Positions 1 through 11,921 of a DNA stretch of 64,000 nucleotides are shown here, piece by piece (positions within the stretch are counted from its first letter, which is position 1; every line of letters starts with the position of its first letter). A program made the translations under genes and the position numbers. The DNA is from Puffinus mauretanicus (lineage: Eukaryota > Chordata > Aves > Procellariiformes > Procellariidae): NCBI GenBank assembly GCA_023333565.1, contig JAJKFH010003108.1, forward strand, positions 496,001-560,000. Direction: 5' to 3'. The notes under the pieces were generated by a model. That model saw only the letters and a list, made by a program, of their open reading frames with translations. It had not been told where the DNA came from and made no database searches.

Positions 1-2149
1 AGAGGGATTTAAGATCTTTTTCTGCTTTTAACAGTCAACGCTGTGGACTTTTATTGTTTGAAACCCCCTTTTCAGTACTTGTAATTAATACTGATTTGAA
101 ACTGTCATGCTTTTCCTGAGCATTAAAATGTGGTGCGCATTTTGTGCAGCTCTGTGTTCACAAAGGAATAAATGTGGATTTCTATCTCTTAAAGGAGTGC
201 ATTGCAAAACGACTCGAAGGGTAAAAAGCATTTAAGTTGAGCGGTTAGATTCAGTCACCATTAACTTCCAGTGTGATGGCACCAGCTTGTTCTACTACAC
301 CCTGTCTCCCACAGACCCTGTGTGGTGGTCATCCACGTTCCCCAGCGCGCCTGCCAGCGCACACGCTGGGCTGCGAGGCGTGCGTTACAGCTGGGTATTG
401 GAGAGGAGCAGGGAGCTTGCTGTAAGAGAGCTGTTGGGCAGATAGAGGACAGGGGCAGAAGGAGGGAACACCAGTGAATGAAACTGGATTTGGTTTGGGG
501 AGGGAGGCTGGAGCAGAGGAACATGGAGGGAGTTAGGTAGATTTAGGGAGCCTGCGGAATAGAGGAAAAAGGTTGGGGTGAGGTGGTGTATGCATTCCTT
601 TGCTGCTTGTATTGAATGCGAAGGTAATGGGAGGAAGGGAACATGGAGGAATATTGGCCTGGGGATAGGGAGAGAAGCAAAGGGGTAAGATCACTTCTTT
701 CTAGTTCTTGAGACAGACAAACAGAACCAAGCTGCTCTAAGTTTGAGGGCTACTCCCTTCACACACCTTGAACCCTCTTGATTTCAGTTGCAAAAAAGGC
801 AGTAACAGCAAAAAGGATAGTATCAACACTGAGCACAAAAGACAGCCCTTTGTGTCACCAGCAGAGTTCAGCTACCCGGTGCCCTGCCACCTTCTTTCTG
901 GGTGGGAGGCGGGGAGAGGATTTCAGCTGCTCGGGGGGCTGGCTTGCAGGAGAAGAGGCGGCTCAGGCCTGCCAAGTGAATGGCAGTGCACTGGTTGCCT
1001 GGTGAAAAGGCAGGTGTGTTCATCACGCTTGGGGATACGCAGCTATGACTTTCTCAATGGTCTGTGCGGCCAGCTCAAGTGAAAGTTGTTTGGTTCATAG
1101 TGTAGCTTATGTTTCTTCTCTATAATATACTTTTTCCGTGTGGGGGAGAGAGGAGAGCTGAGATGGGATGAACATAGGGCAATTCTGTTGGAGGATTTTT
1201 CCTGTCATCTTTCATACTCTCAGCTTAGTGTGGATACAGGAGTGTTAGCACAGAGCTCAGTTCAAAGCCACAGATGAGTTTTGGTCTTTTCTTTTGTGGT
1301 GTAAAATTAGAGAGGATTTTGGCTTGAGTCACTTCCTTGATCGTCCTTAAGTGAAAGCGATCAGCTAACCTAAATATTTGTTCTGAATGGGATAGATTTC
1401 CCTACCCATTAGGAGTGAAATGTCTCTAAATAGGTAATCCTGTTTATAGAGAACTGGTATTGTTTTACAGCTCTGTAGAAGACTTCTGCTTACGTCCTTA
1501 GAGGACCATAGCTACAATAAAATGCCACTACCCTTACTTACGGCATAGAAAGCACTGTAGCTAGTGGTGAGCAGTGAAAACAGTTTTAAAGCATTCCAGC
1601 ATTTATCGCATGGATTTTTTTTTTTTTTTTTAGATATCACATTTCAAATTTTACGGGCTTTGTCAAGCGAGTTATTATGTCAGTTGTTCTGCCCACGGCT
1701 TGTGTTGTGTTGATTGCTGGCCAGATGATCTCAGCTTTTACTGTGGACTAGGTCAGGGCAAGATCCTTACTGAAAGGCTTAAGAGCAGGCAATATTAGAT
1801 TTCAGCCATCCTCTTCCATAGCGAATAGTTGAATGCCCTTTTTGTTGGGAAGACCCAACTCTAATTCCACCTGAGAAGTTGATGTAGGACCATAAAACCT
1901 ATCTAAGAAGCAGCAGAAGCTGGAGGTTGGTTGAGATTGTTTTTCAGATCTGGTCTAAGAAGGTAGGAGGGTGATTGTGATAACTGGTGGCTTGTAGATT
2001 TTTTTGTTTGTTTTTAGGAAAACCCCAGAAGCTTTCCCCCAACGGCTTTATTTTTCATTTCTTTCTAGTTCGCAGGAAAAACAGTCTTTCTGAAATACAA
2101 TTGCTGGGATCTTTGACTTTACAAATTACTTGTGTGACTTATTCTTCAG
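1..2149 (+). other. CSGALNACT2 intron upstream of the first exon in the window
   Basis: No exon is recognised here. The region ends in the acceptor before 2150. The readable frame 1987-2149 is intron joined to the next exon. A poly-T run at about 1616-1632 is the only clear simple repeat. The N-terminal coding exon of the gene is expected further upstream, outside the window. Confidence 0.7.
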
Positions 2150-2366
2150 GTTACTATCGTACAGAAAGAGATAAGGGGACACAGTATGAGCTGTTTTATA
2201 AGAAGATGGATGGCATGGAGTACAGGCATGTCACCTTGTTCCGACCTTTTGGACCCCTCATGAAAGTGAAGAGTGAAACGGTCGATATTTCTAGATCAAT
2301 GATTAACATTATTGTCCCTCTTGCTGGAAGAACTGAGGCATTTGCACAGTTTATGCAAAACTTTAG
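2150..2366 (+). CDS. CSGALNACT2: CSGALNACT2 coding exon encoding [10 protein letters not shown]...QNFR
   Basis: The acceptor is attcttcag before 2150 and the donor is ag|gtaggt after 2366. The 217 bases hold two bases completing a split glycine, 71 codons (YYRTERDKG to FMQNF) and two bases of a split arginine. It is the first exon of this gene in the window. It encodes the start of the conserved CHGN glycosyltransferase region, including [14 protein letters not shown] and the [10 protein letters not shown] strand that opens the GT fold. Confidence 0.95.
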
Positions 2367-5300
2367 GTAGGTGCATGAGATTATATAGCGAGCTATATTG
2401 CTGATTTTCAGTATTTTGTTTCATTTTCAAAATGAATTTCTGTTCTGGTGGATTTGCGACAGAACTAATGATTCCAACATTGTGTGCAACTGCCTTGGGA
2501 TGTTTGTAATTGAACCTATTGTATAGAGAAAATACTCCTCCTAAAAGGATTTAAGAGATTCTCATATTGCACCAAAACCCCTTTTAGACCGAATGCCAGG
2601 GCCACTGTGAACCTGGGCACAGATGATCTTGAACATCATTTCTGTATTTACAACAGTCTTTGAGCTCCTGTTTATAAAATAAGGTGTTGGAATGAGACAC
2701 ACAGTATTGGAACCTTCTGATTCGAATGGGAAAGATGGAGAAGGAAGAGGGAAAACATCTTTCCTTGTTTTCTTTAGAAGCTAGTTGAAGTCTGACCAGA
2801 ATACTTCAATCTGCTAATACTTTTAAATGCAATTGCTTTTAAGTACCTGAAGCTTCTGTAATTATTAATATCAGCTTATCTTTGTGCTTATAGGGATGTG
2901 TGTATTCATCAGGATAAGCGTGTTCACCTCACAGTGGTGTATTTTGGACAAGATGGGCTGTCAGAAGTAAAAAGCATCCTAGAATCCGTAGCTAGGTAAG
3001 TGTGTCGATCCAATGTCAGTCAATACAAACTATATTGATTGGCATTTAAAATGGTTTTTAAAAAGGCTGAAATAATAAAAAGATTTTATAGCCCATTACA
3101 AGTTAATAGGAAAAGTAAGCTTTATTTACAGTACACTATTTTTTGGTTGGCGTTTTACAGCCTAAGTTGCAAAAGTCTCCTGAAGACTACTAAAAATCAA
3201 GTTATAGGCCAAAAAAGACTAACAGCAGCGGCTTTGAGGTTTCTAGCTGATAGCCCAAAAAACAACAGGAATGAGTTTTGCAGTGAATATTCAGTCATGC
3301 TTAACAGATTGATCAGAATTAAAGTTCTTTGGAACTGAGATGTATATTTCGATCGTTCTTTCACTGGAGAATCAATTTTGTTTAACAATAAGGAAGAGGC
3401 ATGTAGTCAAAGGAGGCTGGTGGGCTGCTGAGTGTAAGAAGTTAAGCTTTGCCCTCTATCCTCTGGGTACAAGGTAATTGGGCCCGTACTTACCCTCTGC
3501 TATAAAACAACTTTAAACGCTGTTTCATCATGGCTGTCTCAGCAAATAGCATTACAGCATAAGGATTTAAAATTCCCAAATGTTGCTTTTTTTACTCCCG
3601 AGGGATGGGACAGGTAGTAGCGTCCATAAGCCTGTAGCTAAGGGGCTCCTTCTCTGCCTGAGCTCTTGCGCTCGCCCTGGAGCTGGGAGCCTGTTACCCT
3701 TGCTAGCCGAGAACGAGCTGGGCTCTCACGACGCAGGCCAAGGCTCTGCCTGACGAAACGTATTAGGCACAGGCCATTGCGTCGCTGGCTGAAAATGTGA
3801 CGGCGAGTTGGCCTGGCGTGCGCAGACATCTTCTAGGAAGGGAGGAGCGCGTCTGTCTTCCTCCCGCAGAGCCTCCCTGGCATCTAGCTTGCCGAGTGCC
3901 GGCCGCCTCTGCTTCTGAGGCCTCTCTGCTGCCTGCCGTGCTCCCTGTGAGACGTCCTCTTCCCCTCACAGCATCCAGTCGGATTCAGTGCTGTGAAGTC
4001 ACTGGGCGTATATCTGGTTCCTTATCTTCTCAGTGGTGCTGCTCTTGAGCATCTTCGCTCTGCTCTCTGCAAGCACTGACCTCTGAAGCGTCTCCGAAGT
4101 AGGCACTTAACTTTGCTTGAAGATATTCCCGGGGTGTCTTTCCAATCTCCCTTTGCTGCTCCTTCCCTCTTCTGCGATGAGTAGGGGCATGTGTGCTGCT
4201 GGTATGAAACAGCGAGGAGATGCAAACTGACTGGGTTTTGGTGGCCTTTTGCCTCATGAGTTTGGTGGTGCCGGGACTCTGTCTTCCCATTTGCCCTCCT
4301 CCCTGACGTAGTGAAGACAGAGCTTGCTCTATTAGCCAGGACTTCTTAGTTTATGGGGACAAATTCTAGATGGCGTTGTAATTTAAAAGAGAACACTTTA
4401 ATTCACATCAGTTGCCAAAAGGCCTTTTAAATCTCTCTGAATGATTAAATGCAAAGTGAAGTTATGAAGTAAGACGGAGGTCCACTTTTTACAATGTCTA
4501 AACTCTAACGCTTAAAATAGACAAATAAGTGGAACAGATATTTTTTCCCATCCTGATGATATAACTGTTTTTTTAAAAACTTCCGGAATGAAATTACTGT
4601 AAAATGCTGAAAAAGTATAAATGGTCCCTTCCACCACCCCCCCAGATTTATTTTGGGTTTGGCTCTGTTTTTCTTCTAGAGAAACTAACTTCCAGAATTA
4701 CACGCTCGTCTCTCTGAATGAGGAATTTAACCGAGGCCGGGGACTTGACATGGGTGCCAGAGCCTGGGAGAAGGGCGAGGTCCTGATGTTCTTCTGTGAT
4801 GTTGATGTTTATTTCACAGCTGAGTTCCTCAACAGTTGTCGCTTAAATGCTGAGCCTGGTATGTTCCTTTACAGTTGCTGTAACTGAGTCTTGTCATCTT
4901 GTTTGGCTTAAACTGACCTGTGTTGAGCATCTAGAAGACTAACTTGAATGGTGGAGCTTATTCAATGCCATGCACCTAGGAAAATGGAAAATACTGTGCA
5001 CAAAAGACAGTAGTATTTAGACTGAGAAATAACTTTTGCCTTAGTGTAGCTTTGTTTTAAGAACACGTCTTTCTTGTACAATAAGCACAGTTTTCACATT
5101 TTCTTAAGATTTGGCTGTCTAAAAGAAAGCTGGACAGTTTAAGCGCTTTAACGATTAGACTGCATGTAAATTTGTATAACAAAACTCAATGCAGCTCTTA
5201 CAGTGGTTTTTGTTATTCTGAAATCTCTTAACAAGTTTGGTTTATGTCTTCTCACACTTGTATGGCCAAGACACAACACATACGAATGGTTTTCTGTAGA

Positions 5301-8300
5301 GCTACACAATGTGCTCCTTACAGAGACTGAGCTAATGTTCCACACTTACATCCCAAGCTCTGAAATTTTCTGACCATATTTCTCAAGTTTGTACGAAGCT
5401 TGCTTGTTCTACAAGATTCTGCCAAGAAGGATAAAGCTTTCTTGAGTTAACAAGCGTGCTAGTTAAGACCTTCTCCTGTCAAACATTTGTTTGTTTTGTT
5501 GGGTTTTTTTAATGCTTACTCTTATTCCAGATTTGTTGCAGCCAGAAATCATTTGCTCCAAATGGCAATTTGGAATGAATAGATACTTTTTCTTCACATA
5601 ATAAATAGGCAAGAAAGTCTGCTATAAACCAGATATTTGGATTCTATTTCTTGCTTTTTCTTTCATTTCTCTCCGTCTCTGCACTTTATGGAACAAGTTG
5701 TATAAATAATTGGAAAAACTTTGGAGAGGAGCATCTTGTGAGCTTTCACAAGGAAGGGAGTTTGAGAGACTGCTTGACAATTCATACTGACAGTTTGTCA
5801 CCTTTGCTTCAAGTGAGATCTGAAGATGCTTCTCACACATTCAGAGTTCATGCCCGAGTCAGGGTGCCAAGTATTCTTGTGGACTGTTGTCGATACCTTT
5901 GCACCACTGGCAAGAGATCCTTGAAAAATATTTATCTGGCTTCTGTAATAGGCATAGAACTGGTGTCATAGCATAATCAGGATACTCATGATGCTTAATG
6001 CCCTTGCAGGACGTCGTGGATGTACACACTTTTAAATGCTTAAGGCACGCTCTTAAAACTCAAGCTGTGCAAGGTGTTACTTGGACTTGGTTATTTTTTA
6101 GCCTTACTGCATGCCATTATTGCAGGGATTTTTCACTGTCATCTAATGTGATATTGTGATATATAATATTTTATATGTATTTAAGTATGTATAACTATAT
6201 ATAGGTGTATACCTATAGAGTATATGTATATGTGTACATTTTTTTTTTTTAATCCTGTGGGCTCTGCCTCACTAGATATTATGGGCTACCTAAATGGGAA
6301 ATCCTAGCAGTCAGACCTTATATTTATTTGTTTTCAGTAGATGGCTAATAGCTGATATTTCACATAGAGAGAGTATTTCTAGTTTCTTCTTGCCTTCAGA
6401 AAGGATGCCACAGTGAGTAACCATTACCTTTTGACTTCCAGGGAAAAAAGTTTTTTATCCTGTGGTATTCAGCCTTTATAATCCTGCCATTGTCTATGCC
6501 AACCAAGATATACCACCCCCTGTGGAGCAACAATTGGTAAGCAGCATGATTTATTCTAGATAGAATTAGTTGTGTTTTGTATTAAAACAGAATTAAGTGT
6601 AACTTAATAGTCTGTTTGGGATATCTTATGACCTTTGGCAGTGCGTATCTAAACACTTTTCTCTGTTATGGGCAAAACACTTGGAAGAAAAGCTTATCAA
6701 ACAGTACAAAACTCATTCTTACATAAACTTGCGTCTTATGTTCCAGCAAACAATAAAGTGGTGAAAAGAAAAAAACTGTGAACTGTGCTTGATAAGCTTC
6801 CCTCAGTATCGACTCTCTTTGCTAACTACCAAGTGGCAGTTGCGGGAAGTGTGCCACGTAACTCAAGGTGGGCTAAGATGTTCAGTCAGTTGCTTTTTTC
6901 GTGCTGTGGACAGCTGTGCTCTGTGCAGATTGTGTCTTTACCTTTGCCAACCAACATCTGCCAGAACCATGGGCTGTGTCATGGTTTAACCCCAGTTGGC
7001 AACTAAGCACCACACAGCCGCTCGCTCACCCTCCCCGCCCTGGTGGGGTGGGGGAGAGAATCGGAAGGGCAGAAGTAAGAAAACTTGTGGGTTGAGATAA
7101 GAACAGTTTAATACTTGAAATAAAGTAGTAACAACAGCAACAACAATAATAATAAATTGTAATGAAGAGGAAAACAACAAGAGAGAGAGAAAGAGAGGAA
7201 CAAAACCCAGGAAAAACAAGTGATGCAGCTGCTCATCACCTGCCAACCAATGCCCAGCCAGTCCCTGAGCAGCAATCGCTGCCCCTGGCCAACTCGCCCC
7301 AGTTTATATACTGAGCGTGACGTCATATGGTATGGAATATCCCTTTGGCCAGTTTGGGTCAGGTGTCTTGACTGTGCCTCCTCCCAGCCCCTTGTGCACC
7401 TGGCAGAGCATGGGAAGCTGAAAAGTCCTTGACCAGTGTAAGCACTACTTAACAACAACTAAACCATCAGTGTGTTACAACTTTATTCTCCTACTAAATC
7501 CAAAACACAGCGCTATACCAGCTACTAGGAAGAAAATTAACTCTATCCTAGCTGAAACCAGGACAGGCTGTTATACCACTAATTTCATCTTGCTTTTGGA
7601 ATGAGAAAGACTGCTTCTAGGGAAGCTTGTAGTCAAAATAATAAACAAATAAACCCCGCAAACAAGAAAATAGGTTTAAGGATAATTTGGATAATTAAGG
7701 ATAATTGCAGCAGAAAGAAGTACTGTATTTCTGGATCTTTGTTGCCTGAAGATGGAATGGCCACGGTCAGTGTCCAGCCTGACTCTCTTTCAAAAGACTG
7801 CATAAATGAAAGTGGGTTTCGCAGCTGGGACTTCTGAGGTAGACAGGTTTTTGGAGGAGAGAAAGGAGAGTGCAACACAGCCTTACTAAAAAGAAAAGAA
7901 AAATACAATAACCCTCACCCCCTACGTTGTCTGCAAGGATCCTACTGAAAGTAGGAGGGAAGCTTTTGCGTATGGCCTCAGGTAGTCACAGCTGAGAGAG
8001 GGGTGAGCTCCTGCCTGACGACTCTGCTGTTTACTTTTTTGAATCCAACAACTTTATGGTTGCTGACTTCAATCACAAAACTTACTTTTCTTATCATATC
8101 AGAACAAGAAGAGACAAATGTGGTCTTAGAAACCGGGTAGGAATTGGAGTATCGGGAACAGATGATTTGGCAATAGACTACCAAAAATTTACTGCTTGGT
8201 ACGAGCAGATATATAGAAAATAGAGGTGGTGTGGCAGAAAGGTAAATGTGGAAACTGCAATGCAAGTAAGTATTTGGAATTGGATGGCAAAGGGTGAAGC

Positions 8301-10012
8301 GAACAGCAGGTAATTAGGAAGCCCACATCTGTGCATGACTAGAAGTGTTACATGCTTATCCTGCACTGAGCAAGTGATCGGAAGAGCTTAGCTTTCTACA
8401 AAACCAAGTGCAATGTACCTCCTTCGATGTATTTTGCATTTCAAAATAATATTGTTTTAAAATTGCAGGTACACAAGAAGGATTCTGGTTTCTGGCGGGA
8501 TTTTGGCTTTGGGATGACATGTCAATATCGGACAGACTTTCTGACTGTTGGTAAGATGAAACTAAAAAAAAAAAATGTTGTGTGTTTAAAAATTGATTCT
8601 CTGTTCTTATCTAACAACAGGGAAGTAATGCATTTATTTCTTTTATTATTTTCCCAAGCCCAGCAGTTAGACTTGCTTGACAAGTTTGACCAGTGAGATA
8701 AATTAGTTTTTCTAGATTTTGATGTCCCATCTGATGAGCGTTTGTTAAGTCACAATATTTTTAGTAACAACATTTCACTCTAGAACTTCTAAAAATCTTT
8801 TTTTTTTTTTGTACTTTGTGACTGTCTTAAGCAAATTAATCAAGTTTAAGAAGCACGTCCCTCAAGTAAACCACTAACATAGACAAGAAGCATTCAAATT
8901 CTTTCTTTTAAATGACCTTGAGTAGTTGAATATAGTTGTTCGAGGCTTTAGAAATACCCTTTGGCACCCCCGTGTGGCATGCTGTTAAAACTGAGAACAG
9001 TTTGGTGTACTTGAATTTGGAAGGCTGTCTTGAAGATAGTCTGGCAGAAGGTGTAATGATACAGCCCTGTGTGCTGTATCGTGGCTTGAATGCAGGCTGA
9101 TTTCTAATAGCGGTCATATTGCTATGTGTATGGTATACGCTAAATGAAGACTTCATAATTCTAGAGTTTTGAAATTATGCATGAGTCTGAGTTGATTTTC
9201 ACTATGGTCCTGGAAAGGTAAGAGAACTTAAAATGGTGGAACAGGTTCCTTTCCTTAATCCAGCTTTTTGAGTTGTGACCTATGCAGTAATTGCTGGCAT
9301 TTTTAGAGAGGGCTTTTCATATGGTGCATGACTGCTTCATCTTCCAGCTGCTAAAATCCATTATGATTGCTAAAAATAACCCAAAAGCATAGCCAGTGAG
9401 GTTTGCCTACAGTTTTCTGCAGCTGCCACATGGCATGTCATGCATAATGCGATTTGGAGACACTGTTCTAAGAGACTTTCTGAAGCCAGCAGTGCGTGAT
9501 CTGTGTCCTGGGCGGTTTCCACCGCAAAGGATGTGGTATGCTTTAAGCTCCTCTCCCTCAATTTGGCATGCTTTGGCATGGAGAACTTAAAGTTAATTGC
9601 TCCAGAATTTCTGACATGTCGTACCAGATTCGGTAATATGTTACATAAGGGGTGTTGCTCTTTTTGCCTTACGTCTAGCCTGTGTGCCAAAATAATGTTT
9701 TCTGATACTGTTTTTATAGGGGGTTTTGACTTGGAAGTGAAAGGCTGGGGCGGTGAGGATGTTCACCTTTACAGAAAGTACTTGCACGGTGACCTTATTG
9801 TGATCAGGACACCGGTCCCTGGTCTCTTTCACCTCTGGCACGAGAAACATTGTGCAGACGAACTCACTCCCGAGCAGTATCGCATGTGTATCCAGTCCAA
9901 AGCCATGAACGAGGCCTCTCACTCGCACCTTGGGATGCTGGTCTTCAGGGAGGAGATCGAGACGCACCTCCGTAAGCAGGCTTACAGGACTAACAGCGAA
10001 GCAGTGGGTTAA
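2150..10012 (+). CDS. CSGALNACT2: CSGALNACT2, chondroitin sulfate N-acetylgalactosaminyltransferase 2 (3' six coding exons; partial gene)
   Basis: Six exons (2150-2366, 2894-2995, 4680-4858, 6442-6536, 8469-8550, 9720-10012) join in phase across GT-AG introns into the last 322 residues and a TAA stop. The family is a type II Golgi membrane enzyme that adds GalNAc from UDP-GalNAc to the linkage tetrasaccharide and the growing chain in chondroitin sulfate synthesis. Visible motifs are the metal-binding DxD in FFCDVDVYF, the [10 protein letters not shown] acceptor/catalytic motif, and the FHLWHEK histidines that usually complete metal binding in beta-4-GT-like folds. Segments such as [14 protein letters not shown] and the C-terminus YRTNSEAVG match CSGALNACT2 as I remember it rather than CSGALNACT1. 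The human protein is about 542 residues, so about 220 N-terminal residues (tail, membrane anchor, stem) should be encoded upstream of the window. No frame break is seen. Confidence 0.96.
2367..2893 (+). other. CSGALNACT2 intron with a possible MIR-like trace
   Basis: This intron separates two phased exons. Positions about 2600-2700 read like a decayed MIR core: a cactgtgaacctgggca-like stretch, then ctttgagctcctg and a tataaaataagg-like tail. This is by eye only. Confidence 0.45.
2894..2995 (+). CDS. CSGALNACT2: CSGALNACT2 coding exon ([18 protein letters not shown]...)
   Basis: The acceptor is cttatag before 2894 and the donor is tag|gtaagt after 2995. The 102 bases are one base closing the arginine codon, 33 codons and two bases of the next split codon. 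The encoded HLTVVYFG strand belongs to the nucleotide-sugar binding half of the domain. Confidence 0.94.
2996..4679 (+). other. CSGALNACT2 intron with a GC-richer patch
   Basis: No exon is seen between the phased exons. A patch at about 3640-4000 is richer in GC and CpG than the AT-rich flanks and gives several meaningless open frames on both strands. Its nature is unknown. Confidence 0.6.
4680..4858 (+). CDS. CSGALNACT2: CSGALNACT2 coding exon with the DxD motif
   Basis: The acceptor is ttcttctag before 4680 and the donor is cctg|gtatgt after 4858. The 179 bases encode [28 protein letters not shown] and FFCDVDVYF. The last is the DxD metal and UDP-sugar binding motif. NYT is a possible N-glycosylation sequon. 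Splice phases fit both neighbouring exons (1 base in, 1 base out). Confidence 0.95.
4859..6441 (+). other. CSGALNACT2 intron with a TA-rich simple stretch
   Basis: No exon is seen. Positions about 6150-6250 are a degenerate (TA)n-rich stretch ending in poly-T. Confidence 0.6.
6442..6536 (+). CDS. CSGALNACT2: CSGALNACT2 coding exon ([14 protein letters not shown]...)
   Basis: The acceptor is gacttccag before 6442 and the donor is ttg|gtaagc after 6536. Two bases close the glycine codon and 31 codons follow, ending in phase 0 with PPPVEQQL. Confidence 0.95.
7128..7200. repeat. Simple repeats inside the LTR (AAC/AAT and GA-rich)
   Basis: Runs of aacaacaat/aataat units are followed by agagagagaaagagagg. 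On the LTR sense strand this is a CT-rich then TTG/TTA-rich stretch just before the polyadenylation region. Confidence 0.7.
7302..7325 (-). promoter_or_regulatory. LTR U3 promoter: CRE palindrome upstream of TATA box
   Basis: A full TGACGTCA palindrome (7318-7325) sits just upstream, on the minus strand, of GTATATAAACTGG. This is a standard LTR U3 arrangement and would drive transcription antisense to CSGALNACT2. Activity is inferred. Confidence 0.6.
8469..8550 (+). CDS. CSGALNACT2: CSGALNACT2 coding exon ([18 protein letters not shown]...)
   Basis: The acceptor is aaattgcag before 8469 and the donor is gttg|gtaaga after 8550. It has 27 codons plus one base. The stretch [15 protein letters not shown] is a strongly conserved block of the family. 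Confidence 0.95.
8551..9719 (+). other. CSGALNACT2 last intron
   Basis: No exon or mobile element is recognised. The donor gtaaga is followed by an A run at about 8562-8574. Open frames here are short and random. Confidence 0.7.
9720..10012 (+). CDS. CSGALNACT2: CSGALNACT2 terminal coding exon and stop
   Basis: The acceptor is tttttatag before 9720. The exon runs through [20 protein letters not shown] and [20 protein letters not shown] to TNSEAVG and the TAA stop at 10010-10012. GWGGED is the catalytic/acceptor motif shared with beta-4-galactosyltransferase-like domains. The open frame continues upstream of 9720 only as readable intron. Confidence 0.96.
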
Positions 10013-11720
10013 ATGTCACCCCCGTGACATTCGATGACTTCAAATTCACAATGAACCAGCATCATTTTACAGCCTTAACTCAGCTTCAAAATGCAGTGCC
10101 TCTCTTTTTCAGTGAAGAAGAGTTTAGGGGGTTTTTGGTTCCTGTATTTGTTTTCCGAGAAATTCTTTGACTGACATGCTATTACCTACATATCTTGCAA
10201 GTTCAAGCACCTCAAATAAATTGGAAAGTGTATGTAGTTCAAGGAAAGTGTCTTCAGTATCGATTGGAAAAATCAGTGGAATGTACAACTCAACACTTTT
10301 CCACATGGTACATTTCAATTCTTACATTTGCATTATTTTAAGAATTAAATTAAATAATCTTTTGAGTTCTCTTGAGTATTTTCAGTCTGTATGGCTCACT
10401 GCACTGTGACTTTGGAAGGCTACTATACTTACACTCCATTGTAGAAACAAGAGAAAGGTGTGAAAAAGAATCTCGCCGTGAAAGGTATACGGGACGTGCT
10501 GACTGATACGCCAACTGTTCAGGTTGCTGATTTCACAGCAAGGGCTTGGTGCCGCATTTGCTGTATGAACAGACATTCACATGGTTGAATGTAGAATAAT
10601 TCGCGTGAAAGAGGGGGAAATGAAAATCTTTTTAAGTGGAATTTTGGAGCATATAATGTAATTTCACACTGCAAAAAAGACACCACCTTCTTGTCTCGGT
10701 GATGGGTCAGACCAGTTGGGAACGTTCCAGTTGGGTGTTCTGGGTCTGGTCTTTTCCCACAGTAGATGCCACATCACAGAATCCCTTCTATAAACTGAGC
10801 TATGCTCTTAAACTTGTTTGTTTAAAGATTTTTGGCCCCACTCCTCTTTATTCAAAGGCTCCGCCTGTACAACTCGTCCTTTAAGTTGAGGAACCATCTT
10901 TTCATTCCCATATAAACTTATTAGAGGCCCATTTACTATTTTGCCAATATTGTCCTTTTACTTTCTTTTTCTCTTTCTGGCATTTTCTTTACGTGTTTTC
11001 GGAAGGCAGTCATACGCTCTTGGCTGTTTCACTGACTGAAAAAGTAGGTGCTATTACAGTCTGTCTTCATATGATGCTCTCCATTCCACTGATTGTCCTA
11101 GTAGCCTTATTCTTCACTTTTTCAGTTTGAGGGGGTTTTAGGGTATTTGGTTTTTTTTCTTTGGGTTTTTTTATTTTGTTTTTTTGAGCATGCATAAGCA
11201 GAATTATGCTGTGGTCTCATTAGTGCCTTGTACAATGGCACTACTACTCTGCTTCCCTTTTGGGTATTTTGGGATGCATAAACAGTTTAAATGCAGGCAG
11301 GTCATTTTTCTTCATGTTGTCTTATATGCTACCATATGGCATGCCTCATTTTTAATACATTTGTTTATAGAATGAATACTGAGAATGCTAATTCAGTGGT
11401 TAAACCATTTGCATGGTCTCCACTGAATTTAGAAATTAGTTGAAAACCCTTCTTAAACCAGGTAATTAAGATCTGTTTATGAATTCTGTTTGCTTCAAGA
11501 ATTCTGAAGGCAATTAAAGATTTAAATGGTTGATTTCTGAATACGCTGTGCAAATAGTTCTGGGCACTGATCCTTTTTATATGTACATAAAATTTCCCTT
11601 TATGTAACTTATTGTGGAGAACAGTGTACTGTATTGTACTTAAAGTGAAGAGAATGCATTGCAAGACTTGTTGCAATTGATATTCTCAATATAATAAATG
11701 GAATTTCTGCATTTTAGAAA
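10013..11720 (+). other. CSGALNACT2 3' UTR (estimated extent)
   Basis: The sequence after the TAA stop is AT-rich with no further coding frame. An early AATAAA lies at 10215-10220. A better terminal candidate is AATAAA at 11693-11698, in a run of AT-rich sequence followed by T-rich sequence, giving a 3' UTR of about 1.7 kb. The end point is inferred. Confidence 0.6.
11693..11698 (+). promoter_or_regulatory. Probable CSGALNACT2 polyadenylation signal AATAAA
   Basis: A canonical hexamer within ataataaatgg, about 1.7 kb after the stop and just before the antisense CR1 insertion. A T/G-rich stretch follows within about 40 bases. Confidence 0.55.
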
Positions 11721-11921
11721 TTGTTTTAAGCTGTTTCTTTGAAATAGGTTTTTACAATAATATTTTACAAGGCATATGACATGCCCGATTCAAGTAGTAG
11801 TATTTGCAGCGAGAAGTTCAGCCAGCTCATTTTTGCATTTCAAGTGAGTATCTACCCAGACCAGATATAAAAATGCAGAGTTAGTTCCCCAGAAAACTTA
11901 AACTTATACCAGATGTTATCT

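Larger units (their letters stand above)
6972..7570 (-). mobile_element. Solo LTR of an avian endogenous retrovirus (ERVL-type, TguLTR5-like) with target site duplication
   Basis: The element is 6977-7565 (589 bp) and is flanked by a perfect 5-bp target duplication, GGCTG at 6972-6976 and 7566-7570. Its ends form a near-perfect short inverted repeat: TGTCATGGTTT at the left, and the complement of the right end reads TGTCCTGGTTT. On the minus strand the order is CRE (TGACGTCA, 7318-7325), then TATATAAA (about 7303-7310), then ATTAAA in AGTATTAAACTG near 7110, so U3-R-U5 runs on the minus strand. The 5-bp duplication and the terminal sequence resemble a widespread neoavian LTR that I recall as TguLTR5, ERVL class. 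The class name is from memory. No internal retroviral genes are present, which suggests LTR-LTR recombination. Confidence 0.9.
6537..8468 (+). other. CSGALNACT2 intron containing a solo LTR
   Basis: The intron lies between the phase-0 donor after 6536 and the acceptor before 8469. It contains the solo LTR at 6977-7565. I recognise nothing else in it. Confidence 0.75.

Noticed and set aside
7108..7458. 116-residue open frame on the minus strand
   Set aside because: It lies wholly inside the LTR (U3-R-U5), which is noncoding in this type of element.
9503..9719. Open frame running into the last CSGALNACT2 exon from upstream
   Set aside because: The stretch before 9720 precedes a clear acceptor (tttttatag) and is not conserved protein. 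Only 9720-10012 is coding.
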